Of a stretch of 64,000 nucleotides of DNA, positions 43,825 through 52,948 are shown piece by piece (position 1 is the first letter of the stretch; the number at the start of each line of letters is the position of its first letter). The position numbers and the translations under genes were made by a program. The notes under the pieces were generated by a model. The model was not told the DNA's origin. It made no database searches and worked only from the letters and a program-made list of their open reading frames with translations. The DNA comes from Caldilineaceae bacterium. GTDB lineage: Bacteria; Chloroflexota; Anaerolineae; Caldilineales; Caldilineaceae. The DNA is taken from positions 757,022-821,021 of the forward strand of contig OY282376.1 in the NCBI GenBank assembly GCA_958295845.1, written 5' to 3'.

Positions 43825-45465
43825 ATGGCTCCCGATCCCATCACGCTCGAGCTCTACCGCCATCGTTTCAGCGGCATCGCCGAGGAAATGGGGATCACCC
43901 TCCAGCGCACAAGCTACTCGCCCAACATAAAAGAGCGCCTCGACTTCTCCTGCGCGCTCTTTGACGGCGCCGGTCGGCTCGTCGCCCAAGCCGCGCACAT
44001 TCCCGCCCACCTCGGCGCAATGCCCGATAGCGTCGCCGCCGCCCTCGCCGTCTTCGACAGCTGGCAGCCCGGCGATGTCGTCATACTCAACGATCCCTAC
44101 TTCGGCGGCTCCCACCTGCCCGACATCACGCTGGTTTCGCCGGTCTTCCTGGACGAAGGCCATGACGAACACGCAGGAGGGAGCGACTTAAACGTAGCGG
44201 AGAGCGATGTCACCCACGCCTCGCCCTCCGCCCCCCACTTCTTCGCCGCCAGCCGCGCCCACCACGCCGACGTCGGCGGTATGTCACCCGGCTCCCTGCC
44301 CCTCTCCACCGAGCTGTACCAGGAGGGCATCATCATCCCGCCCCTGAAGCTCTACGAAGGCGGCGAGCTGGTGGAATCTCTGCTCGATCTGATCCTGCGC
44401 AACGTGCGCACGCCCGACGAACGCCGCGGCGATCTCGCCGCCCAACGCGCCGCCCACGCCGTCGGCGAACGCCGCCTCCGCGAGCTGACCACTCGTCATG
44501 GCAACGACGAACTGCTGGCCTATGCCGGCCATCTGCGGAAATACAGCGAGCGCCTCACCCGCGCCGCCATTCGCACCTGGCCCGACGGCAGCTACACCTT
44601 TGAGGATCCGATCGAGTCGGTTATAGATGGGCACACAACGGCCGCGCCCATTCGCGTGACCGCCACCATCGATGGCGAGACCGTGACCTTCGACTTCAGC
44701 GGCACCTGTCCCAGCATCTACGGCTCCCTCAACGCCCCCCTCAGCGTAACCAGGTCGGCCTGCTACTACGTCGTTCGCTGCCTCGTCGGCGAAGACGTGC
44801 CCGTCAACGCCGGCTGTTTTGCGCCCGTCCAGGTCGACGCACCGCCTGGCTGCCTCGTAAACGCCCGCCCTCCCGCTGCCGTCGCCGGCGGCAATGTCGA
44901 GACCTCCCAGCGCATCACCGACGCCGTCTTCGGCGCGCTCGCACAGGCTCTGCCCGATCGCGTCGCCGCGGCCGGCCAAGGCACCATGAACAACTGTACA
45001 ATGGGGGGTGAAAACGCCGACGGCTCGCCCTGGACCTACTACGAGACGCTCGGCGGGGGCATGGGCGCGCACCCGCAGGGGGACGGCTTCAGCGGCGCGC
45101 ACGTCCACATGAGCAACACGCTCAATACACCGGTCGAAGCCCTCGAAATGGCCTACCCGCTGCGCCTGACCCGCTATCACCTGCGGCGGGACAGCGGCGG
45201 CGCCGGAAAGCATCGCGGCGGCGAAGGCATCGTGCGCGAGTACGAAATCCTGCGGCCGACCACCGCAACCATCCTCAGCGAACGCCGCGCCATCGCACCC
45301 TGGGGCCTGGCCGGAGGCGACCCAGCCGCGCCCGGCCGCAACCTCCTCATCGATACCGACGGCTCAGAAGAAGAGCTCTCCTCCAAAGTTACCCGCCGCC
45401 TTCAGCCCGGCCAGCGCCTGCGCATCGAGACCCCCGGCGGCGGTGGCTGGGGCAGAAAAACCTGA
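43825..45465 (+). CDS. hyuB: Hydantoinase/5-oxoprolinase subunit B
   Basis: A 546-residue HyuB-family subunit. Motifs are [22 protein letters not shown] at the start, DAVFG-type segments, and SPVFLDE followed by [20 protein letters not shown], with the metal-linked histidines HHADVGG at about 150-156. Later come [37 protein letters not shown] and [12 protein letters not shown]. An insertion of roughly 25 residues ([20 protein letters not shown]) separates the two usually adjacent strands. A TGACCACT repeat lies between the preceding gene and this ATG, leaving no obvious ribosome binding site. Confidence 0.92.
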   Translation: MAPDPITLELYRHRFSGIAEEMGITLQRTSYSPNIKERLDFSCALFDGAGRLVAQAAHIPAHLGAMPDSVAAALAVFDSWQPGDVVILNDPYFGGSHLPDITLVSPVFLDEGHDEHAGGSDLNVAESDVTHASPSAPHFFAASRAHHADVGGMSPGSLPLSTELYQEGIIIPPLKLYEGGELVESLLDLILRNVRTPDERRGDLAAQRAAHAVGERRLRELTTRHGNDELLAYAGHLRKYSERLTRAAIRTWPDGSYTFEDPIESVIDGHTTAAPIRVTATIDGETVTFDFSGTCPSIYGSLNAPLSVTRSACYYVVRCLVGEDVPVNAGCFAPVQVDAPPGCLVNARPPAAVAGGNVETSQRITDAVFGALAQALPDRVAAAGQGTMNNCTMGGENADGSPWTYYETLGGGMGAHPQGDGFSGAHVHMSNTLNTPVEALEMAYPLRLTRYHLRRDSGGAGKHRGGEGIVREYEILRPTTATILSERRAIAPWGLAGGDPAAPGRNLLIDTDGSEEELSSKVTRRLQPGQRLRIETPGGGGWGRKT

Positions 45466-45850
45466 AATAAAATTCGGCGGGAGATGAAACTATGTCACAG
45501 ACAGACGTGGTTTCGGACCTGCCTGGCCGGGGACTGGACGAAAAACGAATGTCAGGCCATTGACTCCGATTGAGGCGAAAACCTGCTCGAAGAAAACGGA
45601 TTTCAGGTAGAAACCCAATTGACGGCCCCAATCCACCTCTCGGAGCCAGCCCGCTCCATCAAAGAAGAAGGCTTGGCGCGCACGCTCTGTTTTCTGTTCT
45701 AAGCGGCAACGAACCCCGCGGCCAGATTTCCCCACAAGCCTGGCGCCCGCCCTCCACTCGACAGCCGCCAGTCCCTCGGCACGATCCACTAATCCCTGAC
45801 CACTAGGTCTCGCTGACGTTTAAGTATGTCACTTTGGCGACAACAGTAGG
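45466..45850. other. Spacer upstream of IS remnant
   Basis: About 385 bases with no gene I can support. It ends with a partial TGACCACT repeat (45785-45806). Minus-strand open frames of 80-100 codons cross it but show no family pattern. Confidence 0.4.
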
Positions 45851-46222
45851 ATGTCGACAAAGAGAATTGCCGACCATCAGTGGCAGAAACTTTACGCATT
45901 TTTGCAAGGACACGCTCGTGCCTCCACAGAGCAAGAGGAGAAGTGTCGCCGTTCTGTTGAGGCAGGTCACTGGATACTGCGCACCGGCGCCCACTGGCGT
46001 GAACAGCCAGACACTTGTGGCAAGTAGAACAGGGTATTCAAGCGCTATGCACGCTGGGAAAATAAAGGTATCTGGGCCGACAGGTTTACGCAGTTCGCCA
46101 GGGCCCGGACATGGCAGCGGTCATGCCCGACAGCACTGCTGTACGCGCCCATATGTGCGCAGCAGGCGGGACCGTTTTCGAACAGGCTTCTCCGGATGTC
46201 GGCGGAACCTGGTCCCACGCAT
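45851..46222 (+). pseudogene. Decayed IS5-family transposase fragment
   Basis: From ATG 45851 the frame reads MSTKRIADHQWQKLYAFLQG, then VEAGHWILRTGAHWREQPD and CGK, then TAG at 46025 where relatives have Trp (GKWN). It continues FKRYARWENKGIWADRF. A +1-type shift near 46100 moves the reading to DMAAVMPDSTAVRAHMCAAG, the family's first DDE segment (Asp in PDST), and a blurred GGTWSHAYS. The rest is missing and the fragment abuts the end of the P450 gene. One amber, one frameshift and a lost 3' half show it is dead. No terminal inverted repeats were identified. Confidence 0.8.
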
Positions 46223-46224
46223 AT

Positions 46225-47457
46225 TCAATGTTCGACCTCGACCCACAGTTCTTCGACGCCCCGCAGTACAATCTGTTCTTTGAACACAGGATCACGGGCC
46301 AACCGTATCGAAGAGAACCGCTCCAGCAGGCTGGTGAAGGCTATCCGTCCTTCCAGGATCGCAAGCGGAGAGCCGAGGCAGTAGTGAATGCCGCGCCCGA
46401 AGGACAGGTGGCTGACTTCGTCGCGCCCGATATCCAGTTCGTCGGGGTTGGCAAAAACTTGCGGGTCTCGATTTGCAGCCCCGACTATCGCCAGAATCCG
46501 CTGTCCGGCAGAAATCCGTTTGCCCCCGATCTCCACATCGTCGATGGCGTTACGCGAGTCGATCTGTACGGGGCTGTCATACCTGAGCAACTCGTTGATG
46601 GCCGAATCCAACAGTTCGGGATGATCCCTGAGCCGCTGCAGCTGCGCCGGACTTTTGAGCAGGGCCAACATGCCGTTGCCGATCAGGTTACGCGTCGTCT
46701 CGTTGCCTGCGACCAGCAACAGCATAAGGGTTGACAGCAGTTCCTCGTGCGTAAGTCTGTCTCCCTCTTCCTCAGCAGCCAGCAACGCGCTGATCATGTC
46801 ATTTTGGGGCGCCTGCCTCCGCTGCTCGATGATACCCTCGAAATAGTCGAAGAGCTCCTCGGTCGCCTGTTGGACCCGCTCTATCTGTTCGCTGTTGAGC
46901 AGTGGATTCACCGAGAGCGCTATGTCGTCGGACCACTCCCGGAAACGCGCTCGATCCTCTGCTGGAACGCCCAGCATCTCGGCAATGACAATAACCGGCA
47001 ACGGGAATGCAAATTCGCTAATCAGATCGATCCGGTCTTTGCCTGCGACCGCGTCCAGGAGTTCGTCAACAAGTCCCTCGATGCGCGGCCCAAGCTCCCT
47101 TACAGCGCGCGGCGTAAAGGCTTTGGAGACAAGCCCCCGCAACCTGGTGTGATCAGGAGGGTCCAGGTCCAGAAATGTACGATACTGCATATAGTCGTAG
47201 TTGCGCTCCGCGTTCGTGAAGCGCTTGTGGTCAATCAGAACGTCCTGCACATCTTCGTACCGGGTCAACGCCCACGCCTCGACTAACCGCATGCGGTGGA
47301 CGGGATCCTTCCGGCGCAGCTGTTCGTAGGTGCGGTATGGGTCCTCTATGAACGCACTGGAAGTCAAGTCGTAACTGACCCCTGACTCCAGATGCTCCCA
47401 CGCCAGCAGAATCCGCTTTGCGACCGGTTTCACCACATTGAGCACGAAATTCGACAT
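46225..47457 (-). CDS. Cytochrome P450
   Basis: A 410-residue soluble P450. Diagnostic motifs are LLLVAGNETTRN in the I-helix (oxygen-binding Thr), NELLRYDSPVQ with the ExxR Glu-Arg pair, and the heme loop LSFGRGIHYCLGSPLA with Cys360 as iron ligand. The N-terminal segment YDLTSSAFIEDPYRTYEQLRRKDPVH is typical of bacterial class I enzymes (CYP107/CYP109-like). AAGGAGG precedes the ATG at 47457. No ferredoxin or reductase gene is adjacent; the Rieske protein at 52.5 kb is on the other strand. The substrate is unknown. Confidence 0.95.
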   Translation of the reverse strand: MSNFVLNVVKPVAKRILLAWEHLESGVSYDLTSSAFIEDPYRTYEQLRRKDPVHRMRLVEAWALTRYEDVQDVLIDHKRFTNAERNYDYMQYRTFLDLDPPDHTRLRGLVSKAFTPRAVRELGPRIEGLVDELLDAVAGKDRIDLISEFAFPLPVIVIAEMLGVPAEDRARFREWSDDIALSVNPLLNSEQIERVQQATEELFDYFEGIIEQRRQAPQNDMISALLAAEEEGDRLTHEELLSTLMLLLVAGNETTRNLIGNGMLALLKSPAQLQRLRDHPELLDSAINELLRYDSPVQIDSRNAIDDVEIGGKRISAGQRILAIVGAANRDPQVFANPDELDIGRDEVSHLSFGRGIHYCLGSPLAILEGRIAFTSLLERFSSIRLARDPVFKEQIVLRGVEELWVEVEH

Positions 47458-47570
47458 GTCAGCCTCCTTACTCTCCCCGACGAAGGCACCACAAGAAGGA
47501 CAACCAAGTGCAGAATACTCTCCCCTCACCGGTGCGTCAAGGCTCCCGAAGCCGAGGCGGCCGCCGTCTC

Positions 47571-47672
47571 CACCGATCGATCCGCGAAGTCAAGCGAGGG
47601 GCCGCGGAGAACACCTTTCTCTCCGCGGAGGTACGCAGTGCGGCGCGGGAAACACCTTCTTATCCACGAAGG
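47571..47672 (-). repeat. Degenerate CCGCGAAGT/GAACACC repeat cluster
   Basis: Reverse-oriented relatives of the units at 1914-2034: GATCGATCCGCGAAGT, then GCGGAGAACACCTTT, and CCGCGGAGGTACGCAGT. The units have diverged. They lie in the 370-base spacer between the P450 and MFS genes, which otherwise holds no gene. Confidence 0.5.
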
Positions 47673-47775
47673 GCCGCGAGGAATCCCAAAGGCGCATCGG
47701 ACTTTCTCTGCGCAACTGAGAGGGCCGGCCGCACTTCGCTCCCGCAAACCACTGCTCAGACAAACGTCAAAACGC

Positions 47776-47827
47776 CCTGACCCCCGACCCCTGACCCCTG
47801 ACCCCTGCCGTTCACCCCTGCAGTTCT
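47776..47827 (+). repeat. TGACCCCTG variant repeat, copy 8
   Basis: A run of TGACCCCCGACCCCTGACC and further CCCCTG units ending CTGCAGTTCTC at the stop codon of the minus-strand MFS gene. It is a diverged family member in which ACCACT has become ACCCCT; + strand orientation. Confidence 0.6.
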
Positions 47828-49209
47828 CACCGCTCCAACCGCCACGCCACCGCCAGACTCGCCAGACTGATCGCCGCAACCCCGCCGAATACCAAACGGT
47901 AAGCCTCCCCCGGCCCCGGAGTAAACAGCAGCGCCTGCTGCAGCGCCACCCCGGCGATCGTCGCGCCGACGACTCCGCCGCCGAATCGCGCCGTGCTGTA
48001 TAGCCCGGCCGCCGACCCGCTCTCCTCCGTAGGAATCTCCTCCATCGCCGCGCGATGAAGCGCAGCCATCGCCACCCCGCCACCCAACGATTGCGTCAGC
48101 ATCAGCGCCGCCGCGCCCAGCAGCGGCAAGGGGAACAACGCGAGCCCGGCCAGCGCACTGATCATGACCGCAAAGCTCCCTCCCACAAGCCAGCGGCAGT
48201 GCACCCGGTCCGACAACTGACCTCCCACCTGCGTTGTGGCAAAGATCGCACCCGAAAAAATCGTCGTGAAAATGCCAAGTTCTATCGCATCCAACCCGTA
48301 TACATCGGTCAGAAAGAGCACGTTCAGAAACATGGCTGTGTGCATGATCACCATACGACAGCCGGCCGCCAGCGAGGCAACCCCGAAATTCTTGCGCCGG
48401 TAGAGAGAGAAATTGACAAGCGGCCGAGGTATCCGGCCCTCCCGCCGCCAGAACAGCAGCCCAAGACCGACCGCGGCCGCCAGCAACCGCCAGTCCCGCA
48501 GCGGTTCGACACCGGTTACCGTGCGGCTCGAAAGGTAAAAAATGGTAAAGACCAGCGCGCCGCCCAGCAAGGCTGCGCCCAGCCAGTCAAACGCCTGTAG
48601 CCCCTCCCCGCGAATCGGGCGCTGCGACGGCACCCGCAAATAAGCCGCCCACAGAGCGATGAGCGCAATCAGCAGGCTCGGAACGAAGACGTAGTTCCAG
48701 CCGAAATTGTCGACCGCAAAGCCACCCAACAACGGCCCCAACGTCGCCGCGCCCGGCGCCACCGAGCTCCACGTTCCCATCGCCCTGCCCCGCTGCCCCG
48801 CCGGAAAGCGCTCCGCGATAATGGCGATGCAAAGGGGATAGTATCCGGCCGTGCCCATCCCCTGCAGCACGCGGCCGATCAGGAGTTGCGGCAAGCTTCC
48901 CGCCAGCACACAGATAACGGAGCCCGCGAAAAAGAAGACAATTCCGCTCTGGAACAGACGCGCCTTACCCAGGCTGTCCCCCAGTTTGCCGTACAGCGGC
49001 ATGAATATAACAAACGGCAAACTGTAGGCCGCCAGCAGCCATGCCGTCATGTCTGCTTCAACCTCGAACGCATCCCGAACCGTCGGCAGGGCCACGCCGA
49101 ACATCGACATATTCATCGTCGCCATGCCGACCGGCAGCATCAAAGCGATCAGCAAACCCCAATGCGACCGCGTCGCGGCAGCGGCTGGGGTGGATTCACT
49201 CGATTTCAT
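47827..49209 (-). CDS. MFS drug/efflux transporter, DHA2 (EmrB/QacA) type
   Basis: A 460-residue transporter. The segment LIALMLPVGMATMNMSMFGVALPTVRDAF forms helix 1; the loop 2-3 motif GKLGDSLGKARLFQSG and motif C-like GPLLGGFAVDNFGWNYVF are present. About 14 hydrophobic segments fit the DHA2 class. The ATG at 49209 begins a hydrophilic stretch (KSSESTPAAAATRSH) before helix 1; the longer upstream frame carries no membrane or ribosome-binding signal. It exports an unknown drug or metabolite. A divergent relation to the next genes is likely. Confidence 0.9.
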   Translation of the reverse strand: MKSSESTPAAAATRSHWGLLIALMLPVGMATMNMSMFGVALPTVRDAFEVEADMTAWLLAAYSLPFVIFMPLYGKLGDSLGKARLFQSGIVFFFAGSVICVLAGSLPQLLIGRVLQGMGTAGYYPLCIAIIAERFPAGQRGRAMGTWSSVAPGAATLGPLLGGFAVDNFGWNYVFVPSLLIALIALWAAYLRVPSQRPIRGEGLQAFDWLGAALLGGALVFTIFYLSSRTVTGVEPLRDWRLLAAAVGLGLLFWRREGRIPRPLVNFSLYRRKNFGVASLAAGCRMVIMHTAMFLNVLFLTDVYGLDAIELGIFTTIFSGAIFATTQVGGQLSDRVHCRWLVGGSFAVMISALAGLALFPLPLLGAAALMLTQSLGGGVAMAALHRAAMEEIPTEESGSAAGLYSTARFGGGVVGATIAGVALQQALLFTPGPGEAYRLVFGGVAAISLASLAVAWRLER

Positions 49210-49382
49210 GAAGGGGCTTTTCCGTAGTGGGCAGAATCTGTTTATCTTACACTGAATGCGACCCCGCAACGAAATCGTTTCCGACAAATCCCGCTTCCGC
49301 AAACGGATTCGCTTCCCTGGCGCAGGGCTCAGAAACACCTGAATCGGTCTCAGCTGGTGACCGAATCCAACCCCCTCTCAGG

Positions 49383-49411
49383 TAGGCATTTCCACCGTCT
49401 TCAGGTATGAT
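49383..49411 (+). promoter_or_regulatory. Candidate promoter of the first RraA-like gene
   Basis: TAGGCA (49383-49388) and TATGAT (49406-49411) are spaced 17 bases apart. The same arrangement with TATGAT precedes the second paralogue. The remaining spacer from 49210 holds nothing else I can support. Confidence 0.35.
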
Positions 49412-49579
49412 CACGGCGTGGTTGGGCCCTTCCCCAAAGCCCTGCTTCTGTGCCCCGACTTGAGCAGTTTTTGGCCCCGCCGCACTCGGCCTCCGCATTC
49501 ACTGCCTGACCGTTTCTCATTCCCGGCACGCCCAGCGTGCGCACTACATTCTAGTTCCCACCCCACCAGGAGACACCCG

Positions 49580-50323
49580 ATGACCGAACGCTCCTTTACG
49601 CCGGTCGAAGTGCCGCAGCACATTCTGGACCGCTTCAAAAAACTGCCGGTCGCCACCGTATGGCACACAGTCCATCGCTATGCCGGCGTGCCCCTTCCCT
49701 ATATGAATGACGTACGCCTTTGCACCCCCGGTCAGCAGCTCGCCGCCCGCGCCCGCACGCTGCGCTACCTGCCGCCCCGTCCCGACCTGCAGACCGAGGT
49801 GCAGATCGGCGAAAACTCGCCCGAATATATCGCCATGGGCCGCTGCGGCCCCGGTGACGTCCTCGTCTGCGATGTCATGGGCGATGCCAGACCCTGCATC
49901 TTCGGCGACGTCAAAGCGCTCCAACTCAAGATGACCAACGCTGACGGCGTCGTCACCGACGGCGGCATCCGCGACCTCGATATCATGGTGCAGGAGGAGT
50001 ACGGTCTCATCATCTACGCCCGCGATCGCACGCCCCTCGGCGGCGCCCCCTACGCCATCCCCGCCCAGGAAAACGTCGACGTCCAATGCGGCGGCGCCCT
50101 CGTCCGGCCCGGTGATGTCCTCGTAGGCGATGCCGACGGCGTCGTCGTCGTACCGTCCTGGTTCGCCGAGGAGTGCGTCGAGCTGACCGAAGTACACGAG
50201 GATGCCGAGAATATGATCAAAGAGCGGATCCTGGCCGAAGGCGTCGTGCCCGGCAAATACTACCCGCCCGGTCCGGAGGCATACGAGCAGGCGCGTGCCG
50301 CCCGCAAACAAGAGCAAGCGTAG
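49580..50323 (+). CDS. RraA-family protein (HMG/CHA aldolase-like), first of a tandem pair
   Basis: A 247-residue member of the RraA/4-hydroxy-4-methyl-2-oxoglutarate aldolase fold. It has [20 protein letters not shown], then [34 protein letters not shown] (Mg/oxaloacetate site, Asp and Gly) and [16 protein letters not shown] with the catalytic Arg of the family. The C-terminal half ([25 protein letters not shown]) is fully typical. AGGAGA precedes the ATG at 49580. In catabolic operons these proteins cleave HMG or oxaloacetate to pyruvate. The amidohydrolase and Rieske genes downstream suggest aromatic ring-fission metabolism. Confidence 0.85.
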   Translation: MTERSFTPVEVPQHILDRFKKLPVATVWHTVHRYAGVPLPYMNDVRLCTPGQQLAARARTLRYLPPRPDLQTEVQIGENSPEYIAMGRCGPGDVLVCDVMGDARPCIFGDVKALQLKMTNADGVVTDGGIRDLDIMVQEEYGLIIYARDRTPLGGAPYAIPAQENVDVQCGGALVRPGDVLVGDADGVVVVPSWFAEECVELTEVHEDAENMIKERILAEGVVPGKYYPPGPEAYEQARAARKQEQA

Positions 50324-50394
50324 CTGCATCCAGTCCAGTCTCAGGCAGTTTGGCAACTTGCAACTGCCTGCTCCGCCTGCACCAGAACACCTGG

Positions 50395-50423
50395 TGGACG
50401 ATTCGTCTGTTTTCGCGTATGAT
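50395..50423 (+). promoter_or_regulatory. Candidate promoter of the second RraA-like gene
   Basis: TGGACG (50395-50400) and TATGAT (50418-50423), 17 bases apart, lie 78 bases before the ATG. The pair suggests each paralogue has its own promoter. Confidence 0.45.
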
Positions 50424-50500
50424 CATGCAACTGCAGCCGCCAATAGGCGCCTGCTATGTCCTGCACGATTAACCGTCCACCGATTCTCCGGAGATGCCCG

Positions 50501-51241
50501 ATGACTGAACGCTCCTTTACACCGGTCGAAGTGCCGCAGTCGAGTCTGGATCGCTTCAAAGAGCTGCCCGTAGCCACCGTTTGGCACGTCGTGCACACCT
50601 ACGCCGGCGTGCCCCTGCCCTTCATGGATAACGTGCGTCCATTCACCCCCGGTAAACGCCTCGCCGCCCGCGCCCGCACCATGCGCTACCTGCCGCCCCG
50701 CCCGGACCTGGCCGCGCTGACGCCCGCAGGCGAAGACGCCATCGACTACCGGGCCATGTCCCGCTGCGGCCCCGGCGACGTACTCGTCGTCGACATCATG
50801 GGCAACCCCTCTGCCGCAGTCTTTGGTGATGTGAAGGGCTTGCAACTTAGAATGAACAATGCCGACGGCGTCGTCTGCGATGGCGGCATCCGCGACCTCG
50901 ACATCATGGTGGAGGAGAACTACGGCCTGATCATCTACGCCCGCGATCGGACCCCTTACGGCGGTGGACCTTGGGTGTTCCCGGCGGAAGAGAATGTAAA
51001 CATCCAGTGCGGCGGCGCCCTCGTCCGGCCCGGCGATGTCCTCGTCGGCGACAACGACGGCGTCGTCGTCGTGCCCTCCTGGTTCGCCGAAGAATGCGTC
51101 GAACTGACCGAGGTCTATGAAACCGCCGAGGGCTTGGCCAAAGAGCGCATCCTGGCCGAAAATGTCGTGCCCGGCAGGCACTATCCGCCAAGTTCGGAAA
51201 TACTGGATCAGGCTCGTGCTCTGCTAAAGCAAGCCAAATAA
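50501..51241 (+). CDS. RraA-family protein, second of a tandem pair
   Basis: A 246-residue paralogue of the preceding gene, collinear along its whole length. It starts [13 protein letters not shown] like copy 1 and keeps the [19 protein letters not shown] and [22 protein letters not shown] motifs. Differences cluster in the loop around residues 75-90 ([14 protein letters not shown] versus [12 protein letters not shown]) and at the C-terminus. CGGAGA serves as ribosome binding site. A tandem duplication kept as two full-length genes suggests different substrates or a heteromeric enzyme. Confidence 0.85.
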   Translation: MTERSFTPVEVPQSSLDRFKELPVATVWHVVHTYAGVPLPFMDNVRPFTPGKRLAARARTMRYLPPRPDLAALTPAGEDAIDYRAMSRCGPGDVLVVDIMGNPSAAVFGDVKGLQLRMNNADGVVCDGGIRDLDIMVEENYGLIIYARDRTPYGGGPWVFPAEENVNIQCGGALVRPGDVLVGDNDGVVVVPSWFAEECVELTEVYETAEGLAKERILAENVVPGRHYPPSSEILDQARALLKQAK

Positions 51242-51367
51242 TAACGGCTGAACAAACGTTCATAGCCGCGGAGTGCCCTTTGGCCCCGCCCCCTTGTACA
51301 AAAGCAGGCGAAGAATCCCGTCTCCTCCGTAGAGGATGCGCGAAAAGCAAACGAAAGGAGCCGAAAC

Positions 51368-52537
51368 ATGGCCACAGAGGTGAAAGAGCGTACCGGCAAT
51401 GCCACTGTCTCGCCTGCAAATGGAGCCAAACCGGAACAGGTGGAGAGTCCCGCGCGGGACACCCCCGCGCGGCAGCGCATTATTGACTGCGACGTGCATC
51501 ACAGTCCGCCCAACAACGAGGCCCTCTTCCCCTACCTGCCGCGGCAGTACGTCGAGCAGATCAAAGATTTCGGCTCGATGATGCCGAACGTGGGCTATAC
51601 CAACATGCCGAGAGGCCATGCCCTCCCCGACCTGTGGGAGGGCACCGAGGAAGAGGTTGACCCCTCAACGCGCCCCGAAGTCTGCAGCAAAAGACATCTG
51701 GACCACTACGGCATCGACATCGCCGTCCTCACCGGCGCCGGCGGCCCCTACGGCATGGCTGTGCATCCCACCGTCGACTATGCCGCTGCCTACTGCCGCG
51801 CCCACAACGACTACACATTGGAGGAATGGGTCGGCAAGGACGACCGCATGCGCGCTTCCATTCACATCGCGCCCGCTGACCCGCAACAGGCCGCCGCCGA
51901 GATTGACCGCCTCGGCGACCACCCCGGCGTCGCCCAGGTTCTGATGCCCGCCGGCAGCCTGCACCCGTTCGGCAACCGCATCTATCACCCCATCTATGAA
52001 GCCTGTGAGCGTAACGGCCTGCCTATGTGCGTCCATTTCGGCGGCGAGGGCGCCGGCTTCTCCGCGCCCCCCACCGCGGCCGGCTTCCCCACCTACTACC
52101 TCGAAATGCGCATGGCCCGCCCCCAGATCGCCATGGCCCATACCGCCAGCCTCATCTGCGAAGGCGTCTTCGAAAAGTTCCCCAACTTCAAATTCCTTTT
52201 CATCGAGCTCGACACCTTCTGGGTACCCGGCCTCATGTGGCACATGGACGCCGACTGGAAGAGCCTGCGCGACTACACGCCCTGGGTCAAGCGCCTCCCC
52301 AGCGAATACCTGCGCGAGCATATCCGCTTCGGCACGCAGCCCTTCCCAAACACGCCCGACCGCAAGGGGCTCGAAACCTTCCTTGACTGGCTCCACGCCG
52401 ACGAAATCCTCGTTTTCGCCAGCGACTACCCCCACTGGGACTGGGAAGAACCTGCCGGCTTCATGCGAATGCTTGACAAAAAGCTGCGACCCAGCGTCAT
52501 GTACGACACCGCTGCCGAGCTCTACGGCCTCAACTGA
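51368..52537 (+). CDS. Amidohydrolase-superfamily protein (ACMSD/LigW-like TIM barrel)
   Basis: A 389-residue protein. After an N-terminal tail of about 35 polar residues the barrel starts IIDCDVHHSPPN, the metal-binding first strand in a variant form (DVHH). Later motifs are LPMCVHFGGEG (metal His), IAMAHTASLICEGVFEKFPNFKFLFIELDTFWVPG and ILVFASDYPHWDWE with the conserved Asp. The arrangement is that of amidohydrolase family 2 enzymes, which include decarboxylases and hydrolases of aromatic-acid ring-cleavage products. AAAGGAG lies upstream. The Rieske gene overlaps its stop by one base. Confidence 0.88.
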   Translation: MATEVKERTGNATVSPANGAKPEQVESPARDTPARQRIIDCDVHHSPPNNEALFPYLPRQYVEQIKDFGSMMPNVGYTNMPRGHALPDLWEGTEEEVDPSTRPEVCSKRHLDHYGIDIAVLTGAGGPYGMAVHPTVDYAAAYCRAHNDYTLEEWVGKDDRMRASIHIAPADPQQAAAEIDRLGDHPGVAQVLMPAGSLHPFGNRIYHPIYEACERNGLPMCVHFGGEGAGFSAPPTAAGFPTYYLEMRMARPQIAMAHTASLICEGVFEKFPNFKFLFIELDTFWVPGLMWHMDADWKSLRDYTPWVKRLPSEYLREHIRFGTQPFPNTPDRKGLETFLDWLHADEILVFASDYPHWDWEEPAGFMRMLDKKLRPSVMYDTAAELYGLN

Positions 52538-52887
52538 TGCCAGCGCATATCATCGCAACCGCCGATGAAATCCCGCCCGGCGGCCGTAAGATCGTAACCG
52601 TCAACGGGCGGGAGATCGGCGTCTTCAACCTCGACGGCGACTACTACGCCCTCCGCAACATCTGCCCCCACAGGGCCGGCCCTCTCTGCCGCGGCCGCAT
52701 CCGCCCCCTCGTCCTCCCCGACGGCCTCACCGGCATGACCTACACCCGCGAGGGCGAAATCCTAAAATGCCCCTGGCACCAATGGGAATTCGACATCAAG
52801 ACCGGCCAAGCCCTCTACGACCCCAAACTCCGCGTCCGCACCTACCGCGTCGAAGTGGAAAGTGAACAGGTGGTGCTGTACGCCTGA
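52537..52887 (+). CDS. Rieske [2Fe-2S] protein
   Basis: A 116-residue small Rieske protein. Cluster ligands are NICPHRAGPLCRG (Cys and His) and LKCPWHQWEFDIKTG (Cys and His), with YRVEVESEQVVLYA at the end, as in ferredoxin components of ring-hydroxylating dioxygenases and NirD-type subunits. It starts within the stop of the amidohydrolase gene (TGATG), so the two are translationally coupled. It likely transfers electrons to an oxygenase or protein partner; no oxygenase alpha subunit is in the window. Confidence 0.93.
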   Translation: MPAHIIATADEIPPGGRKIVTVNGREIGVFNLDGDYYALRNICPHRAGPLCRGRIRPLVLPDGLTGMTYTREGEILKCPWHQWEFDIKTGQALYDPKLRVRTYRVEVESEQVVLYA

Positions 52888-52948
52888 TGACCGTAGAGCA
52901 CCACCCATATAGTATCGACCAGAGAGTGAACTTAGTGAATCCCTGCCG

